DNA from: Mesorhizobium norvegicum | GTDB taxonomy: Bacteria > Pseudomonadota > Alphaproteobacteria > Rhizobiales > Rhizobiaceae | Assembly (NCBI RefSeq): GCF_004919685.1 | Contig: NZ_SMYZ01000021.1 | Coordinates: 193,203-257,202 of the forward strand | DNA: 64,000 nucleotides | Direction: 5' to 3' | Shown here: positions 48,671 to 56,859 of the stretch, in pieces | How the letters are laid out: each line of letters begins with the position of its first letter | Numbering within the stretch: position 1 is the first letter of the stretch | The notes under the pieces: generated by a model | The model's database searches: none | What the model was told of the DNA's origin: nothing | Seen by the model: the letters and a program-made list of their open reading frames with translations, nothing else | Program-made: the position numbers and the translations under genes

Positions 48671-49867
48671 TCAGGCCTTTCGTGCCGCGTCGAGAAGTTT
48701 CCGGCCGAGCCGTATCAGGGCAATGTCGCTGCCGGAAGGCCCAAGCAGCGACAGGCCGAACGGAGCGCCGGCGACCGAGCCGATGGGCAAGGTGATTTGC
48801 GGAAAGCCGGACAGGCCGGCGAGACACAGAAGTTGGAGCGCCCGTTCACGATAGGCCTGGAATTGCTCGGACGTGCTGTCGACGTAAGGTGCCGGGCCCG
48901 GCACCGTCGGCAAGACAAGGAAGCCGTCCTTGCCGAGCAGGGCGCTCAGTTCGCCGCGAAAGGTCAGCCGGCGCACCTTTTCGGCCTGGGCCGTCTTGTC
49001 GTCGACGGCACGGCCGAAGCCGAAGCGCTCTTCAACGCCGGGGCCAAGATCTCGCTCGCCGCTGGTGATCCATTCGCCATGCACCGCCCAGGCCTCCCTG
49101 GCCTGCAGCCGGCGAAAGCACCAGTAGAGTTCATCCGCAGATGAGGTGAAGCGGATTGCCGGCGTCGCCGGCGCGCCGAAGACCGCGCTCGCCAGCGCCT
49201 TCATTCCTGCATATTCGGCAATCGCCGGGCGGGCGACCATGCCATCCAGCCAGCCCAGCGCCAGCGGCCGGTCCAGTGTGTGCTGGTGCGGGTCGCGGCC
49301 GAGCAGTAGCTTGCCGACGGTCTCGTAGGTCTCGATATCGTCGGCGAACCAGCCGAACGTGTCGAAGCTCGGCGCCAGCTTCATCGTACCATCGAGCGAA
49401 ATGCGGCCATGGGTGGTGCGCAGCCCGATCAATCCGCAAAAGCTCGCCGGCGCGCGGATCGAGCCGCCGGTGTCGGAGCCGGTGGCGATGTCGGCCAGCC
49501 TGCCCGCCACCGCCGCCGCCGACCCCGATGACGAGCCGCCGGTGACGCGGTCGGGCGCTGCCGGGTTCACCGGAAACGAGAAATGCGCATTCTGGCCGAA
49601 CAGCGCGAAGGCAAGCTCGTCGGTCTGCGTCTTGCCGACGAAGCGCGCGCCGGCATCGAGAATCATCTGCACGGCCGGTGCGGTGCGCGAGGCGGCGTGG
49701 CTTTCGGCTAACTTCCTGGAATTGCCGCAACCGGTGCGGTAGCCGGCGACGTCGTAGATGTCCTTGACGGCCAACCGCAGGCCGGCCAGCGGGCCGAGCT
49801 CGGCATGTGCCACCGGCATCTGGCGAAGATCGAGAAAGGCATTGAGAGGGCCGTGCGTGCCTGTCAT
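48671..49867 (-). CDS. Amidase (amidase signature family)
   Basis: A 398-residue enzyme with the amidase-signature catalytic triad: Lys35 in RLAVKDIYDVAG, the cis-Ser in TGGSSSGSAAAVAGR, and nucleophile Ser136 in GSDTGGSIRAPASFCG. It hydrolyses a carboxylic amide; the substrate cannot be inferred. It is shorter than GatA and lacks the GatA C-terminal half, and no gatB or gatC is adjacent. The start at 49867 opens MTGTHGPLNAF, and the longer frame reaching to 50146 is rejected. The LysR gene follows it immediately. Confidence 0.88.
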   Translation of the reverse strand: MTGTHGPLNAFLDLRQMPVAHAELGPLAGLRLAVKDIYDVAGYRTGCGNSRKLAESHAASRTAPAVQMILDAGARFVGKTQTDELAFALFGQNAHFSFPVNPAAPDRVTGGSSSGSAAAVAGRLADIATGSDTGGSIRAPASFCGLIGLRTTHGRISLDGTMKLAPSFDTFGWFADDIETYETVGKLLLGRDPHQHTLDRPLALGWLDGMVARPAIAEYAGMKALASAVFGAPATPAIRFTSSADELYWCFRRLQAREAWAVHGEWITSGERDLGPGVEERFGFGRAVDDKTAQAEKVRRLTFRGELSALLGKDGFLVLPTVPGPAPYVDSTSEQFQAYRERALQLLCLAGLSGFPQITLPIGSVAGAPFGLSLLGPSGSDIALIRLGRKLLDAARKA

Positions 49868-50179
49868 CGTTCGATATCCGGATACGGTTGCCGCAACATC
49901 GTTCGATGCCAGAAATTTTACAACCTGGGATACGATTTTTATTGATTGTGACGGCCAGCAGCCATATATCGCGCTTGCCCAAAGTCGCACGTGCCTGTGG
50001 GTGTCCGCCGATCCTCGAATGGTGAGGGAAATCGGTAAGGTAACTGGAGCCAACCCCTCCAGTCGGTCTAGCGGCCAACCGCCAGCCCGAGGACACCTTG
50101 AAGCAACGACGGTGCGGGCCTTTCTGGTGTTCTGCCGGTTGTCCAAAAACCGGGGTTACTGAAGAGGCACACCTTCATT

Positions 50180-50407
50180 GCCGGCAGTGCGGACGGGTCT
50201 CCCATCCAAGCCAAGGCAGACAAAGCGAACCGAGGCCGGGCAAGGCCAAGGTTCACCGCCGCGAGACGGCGCTTCATGGTTCCGGGGTCTCCACCGGCTG
50301 GTTCCATGGATTTCCGTCCCGCCTTTGTCCACCGCGTGTTCGCGAGGCTGACAGCCCGCGTCCCGCAGCCTTATTGCGCGCCGAAAGGCGCTGATGGAGA
50401 GACCCCG
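50180..50407 (+). promoter_or_regulatory. speF-like leader of ornithine decarboxylase
   Basis: The 5' region of the decarboxylase gene holds GGGTCTCCC (50195-50203) and GGGGTCTCC (50284-50292), a CGCCG/CGGCG hairpin (50257-50271) and a GCGCC-GAAA-GGCGC hairpin (50378-50391) just before the SD GGAGAG (50396-50401). Conserved leaders of this kind precede ornithine decarboxylase genes in alphaproteobacteria (the speF motif). The boundaries are approximate and the fold is by eye. The gap 49868-50180 otherwise contains nothing I recognise. Confidence 0.5.
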
Positions 50408-51541
50408 ATGGCCACCCAGCGCATCCTTGACTTCCTCGCCACCCGACGTCCGTCCGGCCCCTGCCTCGTCGTCGACCTCGATGTCGTGCGCGACAATTTC
50501 CGCGCCTTCGAGAAGGCGCTGCCCGATTCCAAGATCTACTACGCGGTGAAAGCAAACCCGGCGCCGGAAATCCTGCGCCTGCTTGCTGCGATGGGCTCGT
50601 CCTTCGACACCGCTTCCGTTGCCGAAGTCGAGATGGCGATGGACGCCGGTGCGCCGGCGGACCGCATCTCCTTCGGCAACACCATCAAGAAGGAGCGTGA
50701 CATCGCACGCGCCTACCAGCTCGGCATCCGGCTGTTCGCGGTCGACTGCGTCGAAGAGGTCGAGAAGATCGCCCGTGTCGCTCCAGGCTCCCGCGTGTTC
50801 TGCCGCGTACTGACCGATGGCGAGGGCGCCGAATGGCCGCTGTCGCGCAAGTTCGGCTGCGTGCCGGCGATGGCCGTCGACGTGCTGCGCCACGCCAAGG
50901 GGCTCGGCCTCGACGCCTATGGCGTGTCGTTCCATGTCGGCTCGCAGCAGACCGACCTGACCGCCTGGGACCGTGCGCTGGCCGACGCCAAGGTGGTGTT
51001 CGCGACGCTCGCCGAGGAAGGCATAGTCTTGAAGATGGTCAATATGGGCGGTGGTTTCCCGACGCGCTATCTGCGTGACGTGCCGGCCGCCCAGGCCTAT
51101 GGCCAGGCGATCTTCTCGGCGCTGCGCAAGCATTTCGGCAATGCGCTTCCCGAAACCATCATCGAGCCGGGCCGTGGCATGGTCGGCAATGCCGGCGTTA
51201 TCAAGTCGGAAGTCGTGCTGATCTCCAAGAAGGCAGCCAACGACAATGTGCGCTGGGTGTTCCTCGACATCGGCAAGTTCGGCGGTCTGGCCGAGACGAT
51301 GGACGAGGCGATCCGCTACCCGATCGTCACCGCGCATGACGGCACGGAGACCGCGCCCTGCGTGCTCGCTGGCCCGACCTGCGATTCGGCCGACGTGATG
51401 TACGAGAAGACGCCCTATCCGCTGCCCTTGTCGCTGACGATCGGTGACGAGGTGCTGATCGAAGGCACCGGCGCCTACACGACCACCTACTCGGCGGTCG
51501 CCTTCAACGGCTTCGAGCCTCTCCGATCCTACGTGATCTGA
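50408..51541 (+). CDS. Ornithine (or lysine/ornithine) decarboxylase, PLP type III fold
   Basis: A 377-residue alanine-racemase-fold decarboxylase producing putrescine from ornithine. The PLP Lys48 is in YYAVKANPAPE. HVGSQQ and GGGFPTRY form the cofactor site, and the active-site Cys325 of the partner subunit is in GPTCDSADV. This is the eukaryotic-like ODC found in rhizobia; some members also decarboxylate lysine. The ATG at 50408 follows GGAGAG at 6 bases. An in-frame ATG at 50306 with no stop between would add 34 residues but lies within the leader. Putrescine would feed homospermidine synthase. Confidence 0.93.
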   Translation: MATQRILDFLATRRPSGPCLVVDLDVVRDNFRAFEKALPDSKIYYAVKANPAPEILRLLAAMGSSFDTASVAEVEMAMDAGAPADRISFGNTIKKERDIARAYQLGIRLFAVDCVEEVEKIARVAPGSRVFCRVLTDGEGAEWPLSRKFGCVPAMAVDVLRHAKGLGLDAYGVSFHVGSQQTDLTAWDRALADAKVVFATLAEEGIVLKMVNMGGGFPTRYLRDVPAAQAYGQAIFSALRKHFGNALPETIIEPGRGMVGNAGVIKSEVVLISKKAANDNVRWVFLDIGKFGGLAETMDEAIRYPIVTAHDGTETAPCVLAGPTCDSADVMYEKTPYPLPLSLTIGDEVLIEGTGAYTTTYSAVAFNGFEPLRSYVI

Positions 51542-51639
51542 CGGTTCGAAAGAACCGATCAGATCATCCGGCGCGGGCGAGCAAATCGCCCGCCTGGGCT
51601 CGCCTGTGGAACAATCTCCGCTCGCCAGGGATCACGGAA

Positions 51640-52239
51640 ATGGACATTGCAAATTTCATTGTTGACGGCGCTGCGCGCGCAATCTCCCCGCTTGAGGGGG
51701 AGAGCGCCATTGCCGTTGTTGCCGAAACTGCGACCGACATTGCCGCGCGTGAAGCGCTGTTGGACGAGGCCATGGGGCCGAAGCGGCGGAAAAAGTCGTC
51801 GGAGAAGCTGCGGCGCGGCCGCCGGCCCTCGGAAGGCCTGGCCTTCGTTGCCCGCGATGCTTCGGGCGGCGTGGCCGGCACGGTGCGGCTGTGGGATGTC
51901 ACGCTGGGCGAGGGCGGCAAGGCCGCGCTGCTGCTTGGTCCGCTCGCCGTCGATCCGTCGCTCAAGAATGCTGGCATCGGCTCGGCGCTGATGCGCCGTG
52001 CCATCGCCGAGGCGGCGCGCCTTGGCCACGCGGCGATCCTGCTGGTCGGCGATGCGCCCTTTTATGGACGCTTCGGCTTCTCGGCCTCCAGGACCGGTTC
52101 GCTTGCCATGCCGGGACCCTATGAGCGGCACCGCCTGTTGGCGCTGGAACTGGTGGACGGTGCGCTTGACGGCGTGCACGGCACGCTGAAGGCTGCCGGC
52201 CGCAAGCTGAAGGCGCAGGAATTGACATCGGCGGCTTGA
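51640..52239 (+). CDS. GNAT-family N-acetyltransferase (YhbS-like)
   Basis: A 199-residue protein with a GNAT domain in the centre: LLLGPLAVDPSLKNAGIGSALMRRA is the acetyl-CoA-binding motif A (the usual Q/RxxGxG/A read as KNAGIGSA). Then come GDAPFYGRFGF, typical of YhbS-like acetyltransferases, and a C-terminal RKLKAQEL tail. Substrate unknown. It is 98 bases downstream of ornithine decarboxylase on the same strand, so cotranscription is possible and a polyamine acetyltransferase is a speculative reading. A terminator follows at 52269. Confidence 0.85.
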   Translation: MDIANFIVDGAARAISPLEGESAIAVVAETATDIAAREALLDEAMGPKRRKKSSEKLRRGRRPSEGLAFVARDASGGVAGTVRLWDVTLGEGGKAALLLGPLAVDPSLKNAGIGSALMRRAIAEAARLGHAAILLVGDAPFYGRFGFSASRTGSLAMPGPYERHRLLALELVDGALDGVHGTLKAAGRKLKAQELTSAA

Positions 52240-52268
52240 GACTCGAAGCCGCCGGCAGCTCATGCATA

Positions 52269-52297
52269 AACGCCGCCCGAAAAGGCGGCGTTTTTTT
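52269..52297 (+). terminator. Rho-independent terminator of the odc-GNAT unit
   Basis: Stem CGCCGCC (52271-52277) with GGCGGCG (52284-52290), flanked by AA/TT pairs, and a run of seven T residues (52291-52297). Confidence 0.92.
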
Positions 52298-52335
52298 CGC
52301 GATTGGTGGGCGCCGCCTTGGGCGGCTGCCTGCTT

Positions 52336-52620
52336 TCAGCCGATCAGCTGGTTGAGCGCCATGGCGACGGTCATGTCGCCTTCGACTTTTATCTTGCCGG
52401 TCATGAACGCCATGGTCGGGTTCAGGTCGCCAGCGATCAGCGAATCCAGATCGTCGAGCGAGAGCTTGATGGTGCAGTCGGCGGGTGCATCTGATGTCGA
52501 GACGGTCGCGCCGTCGATGACGATGACGCCGTCGCTGCCGGTGTCGAATTTCACGGAACGATCGAACCCGCTGCTTGCCACGCGCGACTTGATCTTCTCG
52601 GCAATCTCCTGAACGCTCAC
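52336..52620 (-). CDS. SCP2 sterol-carrier-domain protein
   Basis: A 94-residue single SCP2 domain: VQEIAEKIKSRV at the start, then KFDTGSDGVIVIDG, CTIKLSLDDLDSLIAGDLNP and the closing FMTGKIKVEGDMTVAMAL, which is the SCP2 lipid-pocket end. It is likely a small lipid- or acyl-CoA-binding protein of the cytosol. The start is taken as GTG at 52620 with AAGGAG six bases before it; the upstream open frame is unsupported. The gap 52621-52818 holds no gene. Confidence 0.9.
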   Translation of the reverse strand: MSVQEIAEKIKSRVASSGFDRSVKFDTGSDGVIVIDGATVSTSDAPADCTIKLSLDDLDSLIAGDLNPTMAFMTGKIKVEGDMTVAMALNQLIG

Positions 52621-52818
52621 GCTGTTCTCCTTGTCTGGTTGCATCTGTCTCGCAACGGCGCTTCGATCCAGCCGAAGCCCATGCCGCGGTTTCGCGATCA
52701 CGGTCGCTGCCGCATATAGCTTTGGGTTGACGTTTACGTCAACGCGGATTCCGGCGGCTGGTTCCTGCCGTCACGGCAGGTGAGGCCCGATGGGATTGGG
52801 GCCTATGAGCAGGGCAAC

Positions 52819-53334
52819 TCAGTGTTCCTTGAACGCCTTGGTCATTTCGCTCGCCGTCTCGCTTTTCTTGCGGCGCAGCCAGTTGTCGCGGATTTCGTCC
52901 TTTGACAGGAAATTGACCTGATCGATCAGAACCTCATGCACCAAGGGGGCGCCGACACGCGCGTTGACGGTATCGCGGATCGCGGCACGGAAGGCATCGA
53001 GATCGATCGTCACCTTATTGGTGAAGTCGATCTGCGGATTGGAATACAGGTAGGAATAGACTTGGTCGGTGATCAGCGCTTCCGCCGGAATCGACAGCTT
53101 CTTTATCTGCTCGGGTTCGACCGTGTAGACGAGCTTGGTCAGGAAATAGCCACCGATCTGGGAATCGCGGATCAGCGGCACCGAAATGATGTCGGTCTTG
53201 ACGTAGTCGAGCCCGCCCAGCATCGGCTTCGGCTTTTCGCCGACACCGCGCTCGCCGGCAGCCTGGAACGAATAGAACACGGCGCCCAGTGTGGCAGCAC
53301 AGATCCAGACGGCGATGGCGATGACCTTGATCAT
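52819..53334 (-). CDS. Membrane-anchored conserved protein next to flagellar genes
   Basis: A 171-residue protein with one N-terminal membrane helix (VIAIAVWICAATLGAVFYSF) and a soluble domain likely on the periplasmic side. The domain contains LRDSQIGGYFLTKLVYTVE-like LIRDSQIGGYFLTKLVYTVE and a Lys/Glu-rich end. FliL-like topology is suggestive but I see no clear FliL signature. It is downstream of the flgN-like gene on the same strand, about 100 bases away, and so is linked to the motility cluster only by context. Confidence 0.6.
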   Translation of the reverse strand: MIKVIAIAVWICAATLGAVFYSFQAAGERGVGEKPKPMLGGLDYVKTDIISVPLIRDSQIGGYFLTKLVYTVEPEQIKKLSIPAEALITDQVYSYLYSNPQIDFTNKVTIDLDAFRAAIRDTVNARVGAPLVHEVLIDQVNFLSKDEIRDNWLRRKKSETASEMTKAFKEH

Positions 53335-53431
53335 CAGACCCTGCCATCCCCTTGGTCATTCCCTTGCAATGGCAATGTGGCACTGCCCTCAAGCCTGGGC
53401 AGGATCGCCGATCTATCCCTGGTGTTCGGCA

Positions 53432-53857
53432 TCATGCCTTGATCCAGCCGAACTCGCCGGCGGAATAGGTGCCGTCGGTTTCCGCACGCTGGATGGCGTG
53501 CCGCAGCAGGCTGGCGACTTCGTTGACCGCGCTGAGGTGCGCTAGGATCGCCGCCTCGTTCTTCGCCAGCTTCTGGCGCAGCCGGGTCAGGCCCTCGCGG
53601 TGCTGTTCGAGGAATTCGGCTTCGCTGCCGCCCTTCATGGCGCGGGTCAGCTCGTAGAGGTAGCGGCTCTTGCGGGCGTTCGACGCCTTGAGATCGTAGT
53701 TGGTGGCGTTGCGGATGCCGGCCGTCTCTTCCTCGACCACTTCCTCGATGCGGCCGATGATGGCGGCGAGGTTGCCAGGCCGCGCGAACGGGATCGGCGC
53801 TTCCGACGCGGTCGTGCGGGCTGGCAGGTTGGGGGTGAATTCCGAAAAGTCGGCCAT
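53432..53857 (-). CDS. FlgN-like flagellar protein
   Basis: A 141-residue, mostly helical protein. The N-terminal 28 residues are Pro/Thr-rich; the rest forms long helices (AAIIGRIEEVVEEETAGIR, SRYLYELTRAM, LTRLRQKLAKNEAAILAHL). This matches the rhizobial FlgN-like group, which chaperones hook-associated proteins for export, but similarity to enterobacterial FlgN is low and assignment rests largely on layout and on the flagellar neighbourhood. The gene lies 97 bases before the FlgJ-like gene's stop on the same strand. Confidence 0.65.
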   Translation of the reverse strand: MADFSEFTPNLPARTTASEAPIPFARPGNLAAIIGRIEEVVEEETAGIRNATNYDLKASNARKSRYLYELTRAMKGGSEAEFLEQHREGLTRLRQKLAKNEAAILAHLSAVNEVASLLRHAIQRAETDGTYSAGEFGWIKA

Positions 53858-53954
53858 GAAAATCCCGGTCTGGTTAGATTGAAACTCGGATACGCACTAT
53901 CTCAGTGTTTGAGCAGGTCTTTTCCCCAGACCGGTTCCCGGCTTGGGGCATGCC

Positions 53955-54527
53955 CTAGATCTTGATGTCTGTCTTGATGGTGGTCTCGTCACCGGTGATC
54001 GACCGCGCCGCCCTGCGCTGAAATTCATGCACCAACGAGGTCGACAGGCTGTTCTGTTGATCGATCTCGGTCTTTTCCGGCCCGCCCGAAACCGGACCGA
54101 CCGGCACGACGCGCTTGCCTTCGATATAGTGATCGGCAAGCATCGACTTGGCGATGCCGATGCCGCCGCGTTCGGCCATGACGTCGGCCACCCGCTCGGC
54201 AAGTTGCGATTTCCACATGTCGCCAGCCAGGCCCTTGCCATAGACGCCTTCGGTGTCCTTGGGCAGCATGTTCTGGATGAAGGTCTGCAGCACCATCGCC
54301 TCGAACTTCTTGAACTTCTTGGCGGGATCGGTTGAGGCGGCAGCCTTGTCGGCGGTGGCGCGCGACAGGATCGAGCCGGCATCGACCGAAGCGGCGCTGT
54401 CGACCGAAAATGTGCCCGCGGCACCGCCAGCCCGCTTTGTCAGCGCGGCACGGGCGGCCTCGATGTCCGTCGGGTCGACGGCTCGGGCCACATCCATAAC
54501 GATGTCGCTGGGTGGAGAAATCGCCAA
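53955..54527 (-). CDS. flgJ: Rod-binding FlgJ-like protein (N-terminal type)
   Basis: About 190 residues corresponding to the rod-binding domain of FlgJ, without the muramidase domain, as is usual in rhizobia. The characteristic FEAMVLQTFIQNMLPKDTEGVYGKG and MWKSQLAERVADVMAERGGIGIAKSML stretches are present. It would cap and guide rod assembly in the periplasm. A TTG at 54527 opening AISPPSDIVMDVARA is my preferred start, since that N-terminus is family-like; ATG at 54497 is an alternative. The cluster is broken upstream by the regulator at 54649. Confidence 0.82.
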   Translation of the reverse strand: MAISPPSDIVMDVARAVDPTDIEAARAALTKRAGGAAGTFSVDSAASVDAGSILSRATADKAAASTDPAKKFKKFEAMVLQTFIQNMLPKDTEGVYGKGLAGDMWKSQLAERVADVMAERGGIGIAKSMLADHYIEGKRVVPVGPVSGGPEKTEIDQQNSLSTSLVHEFQRRAARSITGDETTIKTDIKI

Positions 54528-54648
54528 GAACGTCCGCCTTTTGTCGGGTTTCCTTAGCCAGACCATGCCTCAACAAGCTTGTGGCAGGCTTGCCAAGAGG
54601 CCGGCCTGATCTGGTTTCTCCGGATCCCGGTCGCGTAGCCAGGTTCCA

Positions 54649-56634
54649 CTAGGAAGCAGGAAGGCCAGCCCTCGACAGCATTTCAAGGAATCTCGCGTGG
54701 TGATGATCCTTCACATAGCGAGGCACAAAGCCGGGGCAGACATTACCCAGGTTGAGATGCGGAAGTTGTGACAGGCAATGATGGATGGCCCGCGAGGCCT
54801 CTTCGTTGTTCCCGGTTGCCGACGCGGCCGCGGCCCAATAAAGGGCGCCGCGAACGAATCCCGGCTTTGTCCTGACAACCCTGCGGGCGACTTCGAGCGC
54901 CCGCCGATCGTCTCCGTCGGCGAACAGTGCAACAACGAGGCCATGGTGACGCCAGAAGTCGATAACGTCATGCGTTCCGAGCCGGATTGCCTCATTGGCC
55001 TCACGCACTGCTTCGCTGACCTGTCCGCGCAACGCAAAGAGCATCGAAATGTCGCCGTGGCCGGTCGGATAGCTTGGGTTAAGGCCGATTGCATGCTGGC
55101 ATTCGGCGATCGCCTCGTCGATGCGGCCGCAACTTTCGAGAGCGAACGACAGGATGCAGCGGGCAATTTCGTCGTCAGGCACTGCCCGTACCGCTGCTTC
55201 CGCAAGCTCGACCGCACGCTCGATCTGCCCCGGCTCCCGGGGGAGCGCGCCAAACGCCACGCCCATGGAAATCATGATCGAGAGCGTCCGCTTCGCACGA
55301 GCGTTGTCGGGACCTATCGAGACAGCCTTCTCGGCAAGCTCTATCCCGACCAACAGCGAGTCCCGGGTCATCTCAAAATACTTCATGAGAGCTTCGTTCA
55401 CCAACCTGCGCACTTCAGGGGGACCAGGCGGGCTCTTGTCGCGGACTTTCCAGTTGGTCAGTTGAAGGTCGAGGATCACTGCCAGGACAACAGCCTGTGC
55501 GATCCTGTCCTGGAATTCCAGCGCGTTCTCGGAGTGGCCGTCGAACTTCTGGGCCCAGACGTTGTGGCCGCCGGCTGCATCGACAAGCTGGATGTTCACC
55601 CTCAGCCCATTGCCGGATCTCTGGACGCTGCCGCTGAGCACATATCGCGCCCGGAGCATTCCCGGGATTTTGGTTTCTTCGGCAGGGTCGTTCTTCTCCA
55701 CGTGTGGAAGCGCAGAGAGCACGACATAATCGGCCACCCCGGAGAGGGCCGTGGTGATGTCCTGGACGAGCCCCTTGGCGAAAAAGTCGTCGCCTTGCTT
55801 TCCGGTCAGATTGATGAAGTCGGCAACGCTGATCGATGGACGCCCGAGGCGCTGGCTGGCTGGAACAGCATTTGCCGACTGCACATTTGACGCCGTATCG
55901 GCGGCAGACAGCACGGATTGCCAAAGCGCTCGCGTCTGCGGGCCGACGTCGACGCCGAACTCCTTCTTCAGCATGCTTCTGCAAGCCTCGTATGTCCTGA
56001 TCGCCCTGTCGCGTTGGCCACATGCGAGGAGCAATTCCATCTTGAGCCGATAGGCTTCTTCCCGCGTCGGTTCCATGGCCAGAACACGATCGACCAGGAT
56101 GACCCCGGCTTCCGCGTCGACGAGGCGGGCCAACTTTTCGAAGGCCTCAAGTGCGCGGCTCAGCAGTCTGTCGCGTTCCGACGCGGCCCAATCATCGAAA
56201 GCGTTGCTCCCCAGATAAACCCCGTCAAGAAACGGTCCGGTGTAGTGCGCCAGAGCCGTCTCGAGTTCCGGCGCGGAACGGGCGGAGAGCCCGGATTCAA
56301 ACTCCTCGACGTCTACTCGAACCGCATCCGGCTTGAGGCTGATCAACTCCCTCTGGGAATGGATGATATCCACACCAGCCCGTGATAGATCCCGGCGTAG
56401 AACGCTGAGGGTTTGCCGCAGGCTATTGCGCGAGTGTTCGCTGTCGCTATCGCCCCATAGCAGATCAGCCAGCCTTTCTCTTGTCGCCGCCATGCCCGGA
56501 CACCGGGCCAGATAGGCAATGATCGCGGGGCCCCGCTTCCCGGTCAGCCAGAGTGGACCGACAGTTTCCTTGTCAATCCGGAAGCCGCCGAAGAGTGAGA
56601 TTTTACTTGTGGCGACGCTGTCCTCACGTTGCAT
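54649..56634 (-). CDS. BTAD/SARP-type regulator with TolB-like and TPR domains
   Basis: A 661-residue one-component regulator. The N-terminal OmpR-like winged helix (about 8-95; RERLADLLWGDSDSEHSRNSLRQTL) joins a bacterial transcriptional-activation domain (about 105-245; YTGPFLDGVYL, ASERDRLL, GVDVGPQTRALW), as in SARP proteins. A TolB/FlgO-like module follows (about 270-385; RYVLSGSVQRSGNGLRVNIQ), then TPR-type repeats to the end. The same tail architecture occurs in adenylate-cyclase-like signalling proteins, but no cyclase domain is present. It is divergent from the EamA gene with a perfect dyad between. It lies inside the flagellar region without being flagellar itself. Confidence 0.82.
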   Translation of the reverse strand: MQREDSVATSKISLFGGFRIDKETVGPLWLTGKRGPAIIAYLARCPGMAATRERLADLLWGDSDSEHSRNSLRQTLSVLRRDLSRAGVDIIHSQRELISLKPDAVRVDVEEFESGLSARSAPELETALAHYTGPFLDGVYLGSNAFDDWAASERDRLLSRALEAFEKLARLVDAEAGVILVDRVLAMEPTREEAYRLKMELLLACGQRDRAIRTYEACRSMLKKEFGVDVGPQTRALWQSVLSAADTASNVQSANAVPASQRLGRPSISVADFINLTGKQGDDFFAKGLVQDITTALSGVADYVVLSALPHVEKNDPAEETKIPGMLRARYVLSGSVQRSGNGLRVNIQLVDAAGGHNVWAQKFDGHSENALEFQDRIAQAVVLAVILDLQLTNWKVRDKSPPGPPEVRRLVNEALMKYFEMTRDSLLVGIELAEKAVSIGPDNARAKRTLSIMISMGVAFGALPREPGQIERAVELAEAAVRAVPDDEIARCILSFALESCGRIDEAIAECQHAIGLNPSYPTGHGDISMLFALRGQVSEAVREANEAIRLGTHDVIDFWRHHGLVVALFADGDDRRALEVARRVVRTKPGFVRGALYWAAAASATGNNEEASRAIHHCLSQLPHLNLGNVCPGFVPRYVKDHHHARFLEMLSRAGLPAS

Positions 56635-56734
56635 TTGCTTAACAGCTTCCCAGCCTGACGAAATCCTAACTCAAAACTAACGCTTCGCAACCGGTAGAGC
56701 CACGCGCTCAAGCGCTACTGTGACGGCAGATCAA

Positions 56735-56750
56735 TTAAGGCATCGCTTAA
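56735..56750. promoter_or_regulatory. Dyad between the BTAD regulator and the EamA transporter
   Basis: TTAAG (56735-56739), six bases, CTTAA (56746-56750): a perfect short inverted repeat in the 225-bp divergent region, a plausible binding site for the regulator encoded beside it. Significance cannot be judged from one copy. Confidence 0.35.
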
Positions 56751-56859
56751 GTAGGGGCAACTGAGCAAAACACCGGTTGTAGCGGATCGAACCGGGCGCC
56801 CTGAAGTGGTTGGAGCCATCGCAAGCCCGCGACAGGCTTTGGTCCGAGGGATGCGGTGG

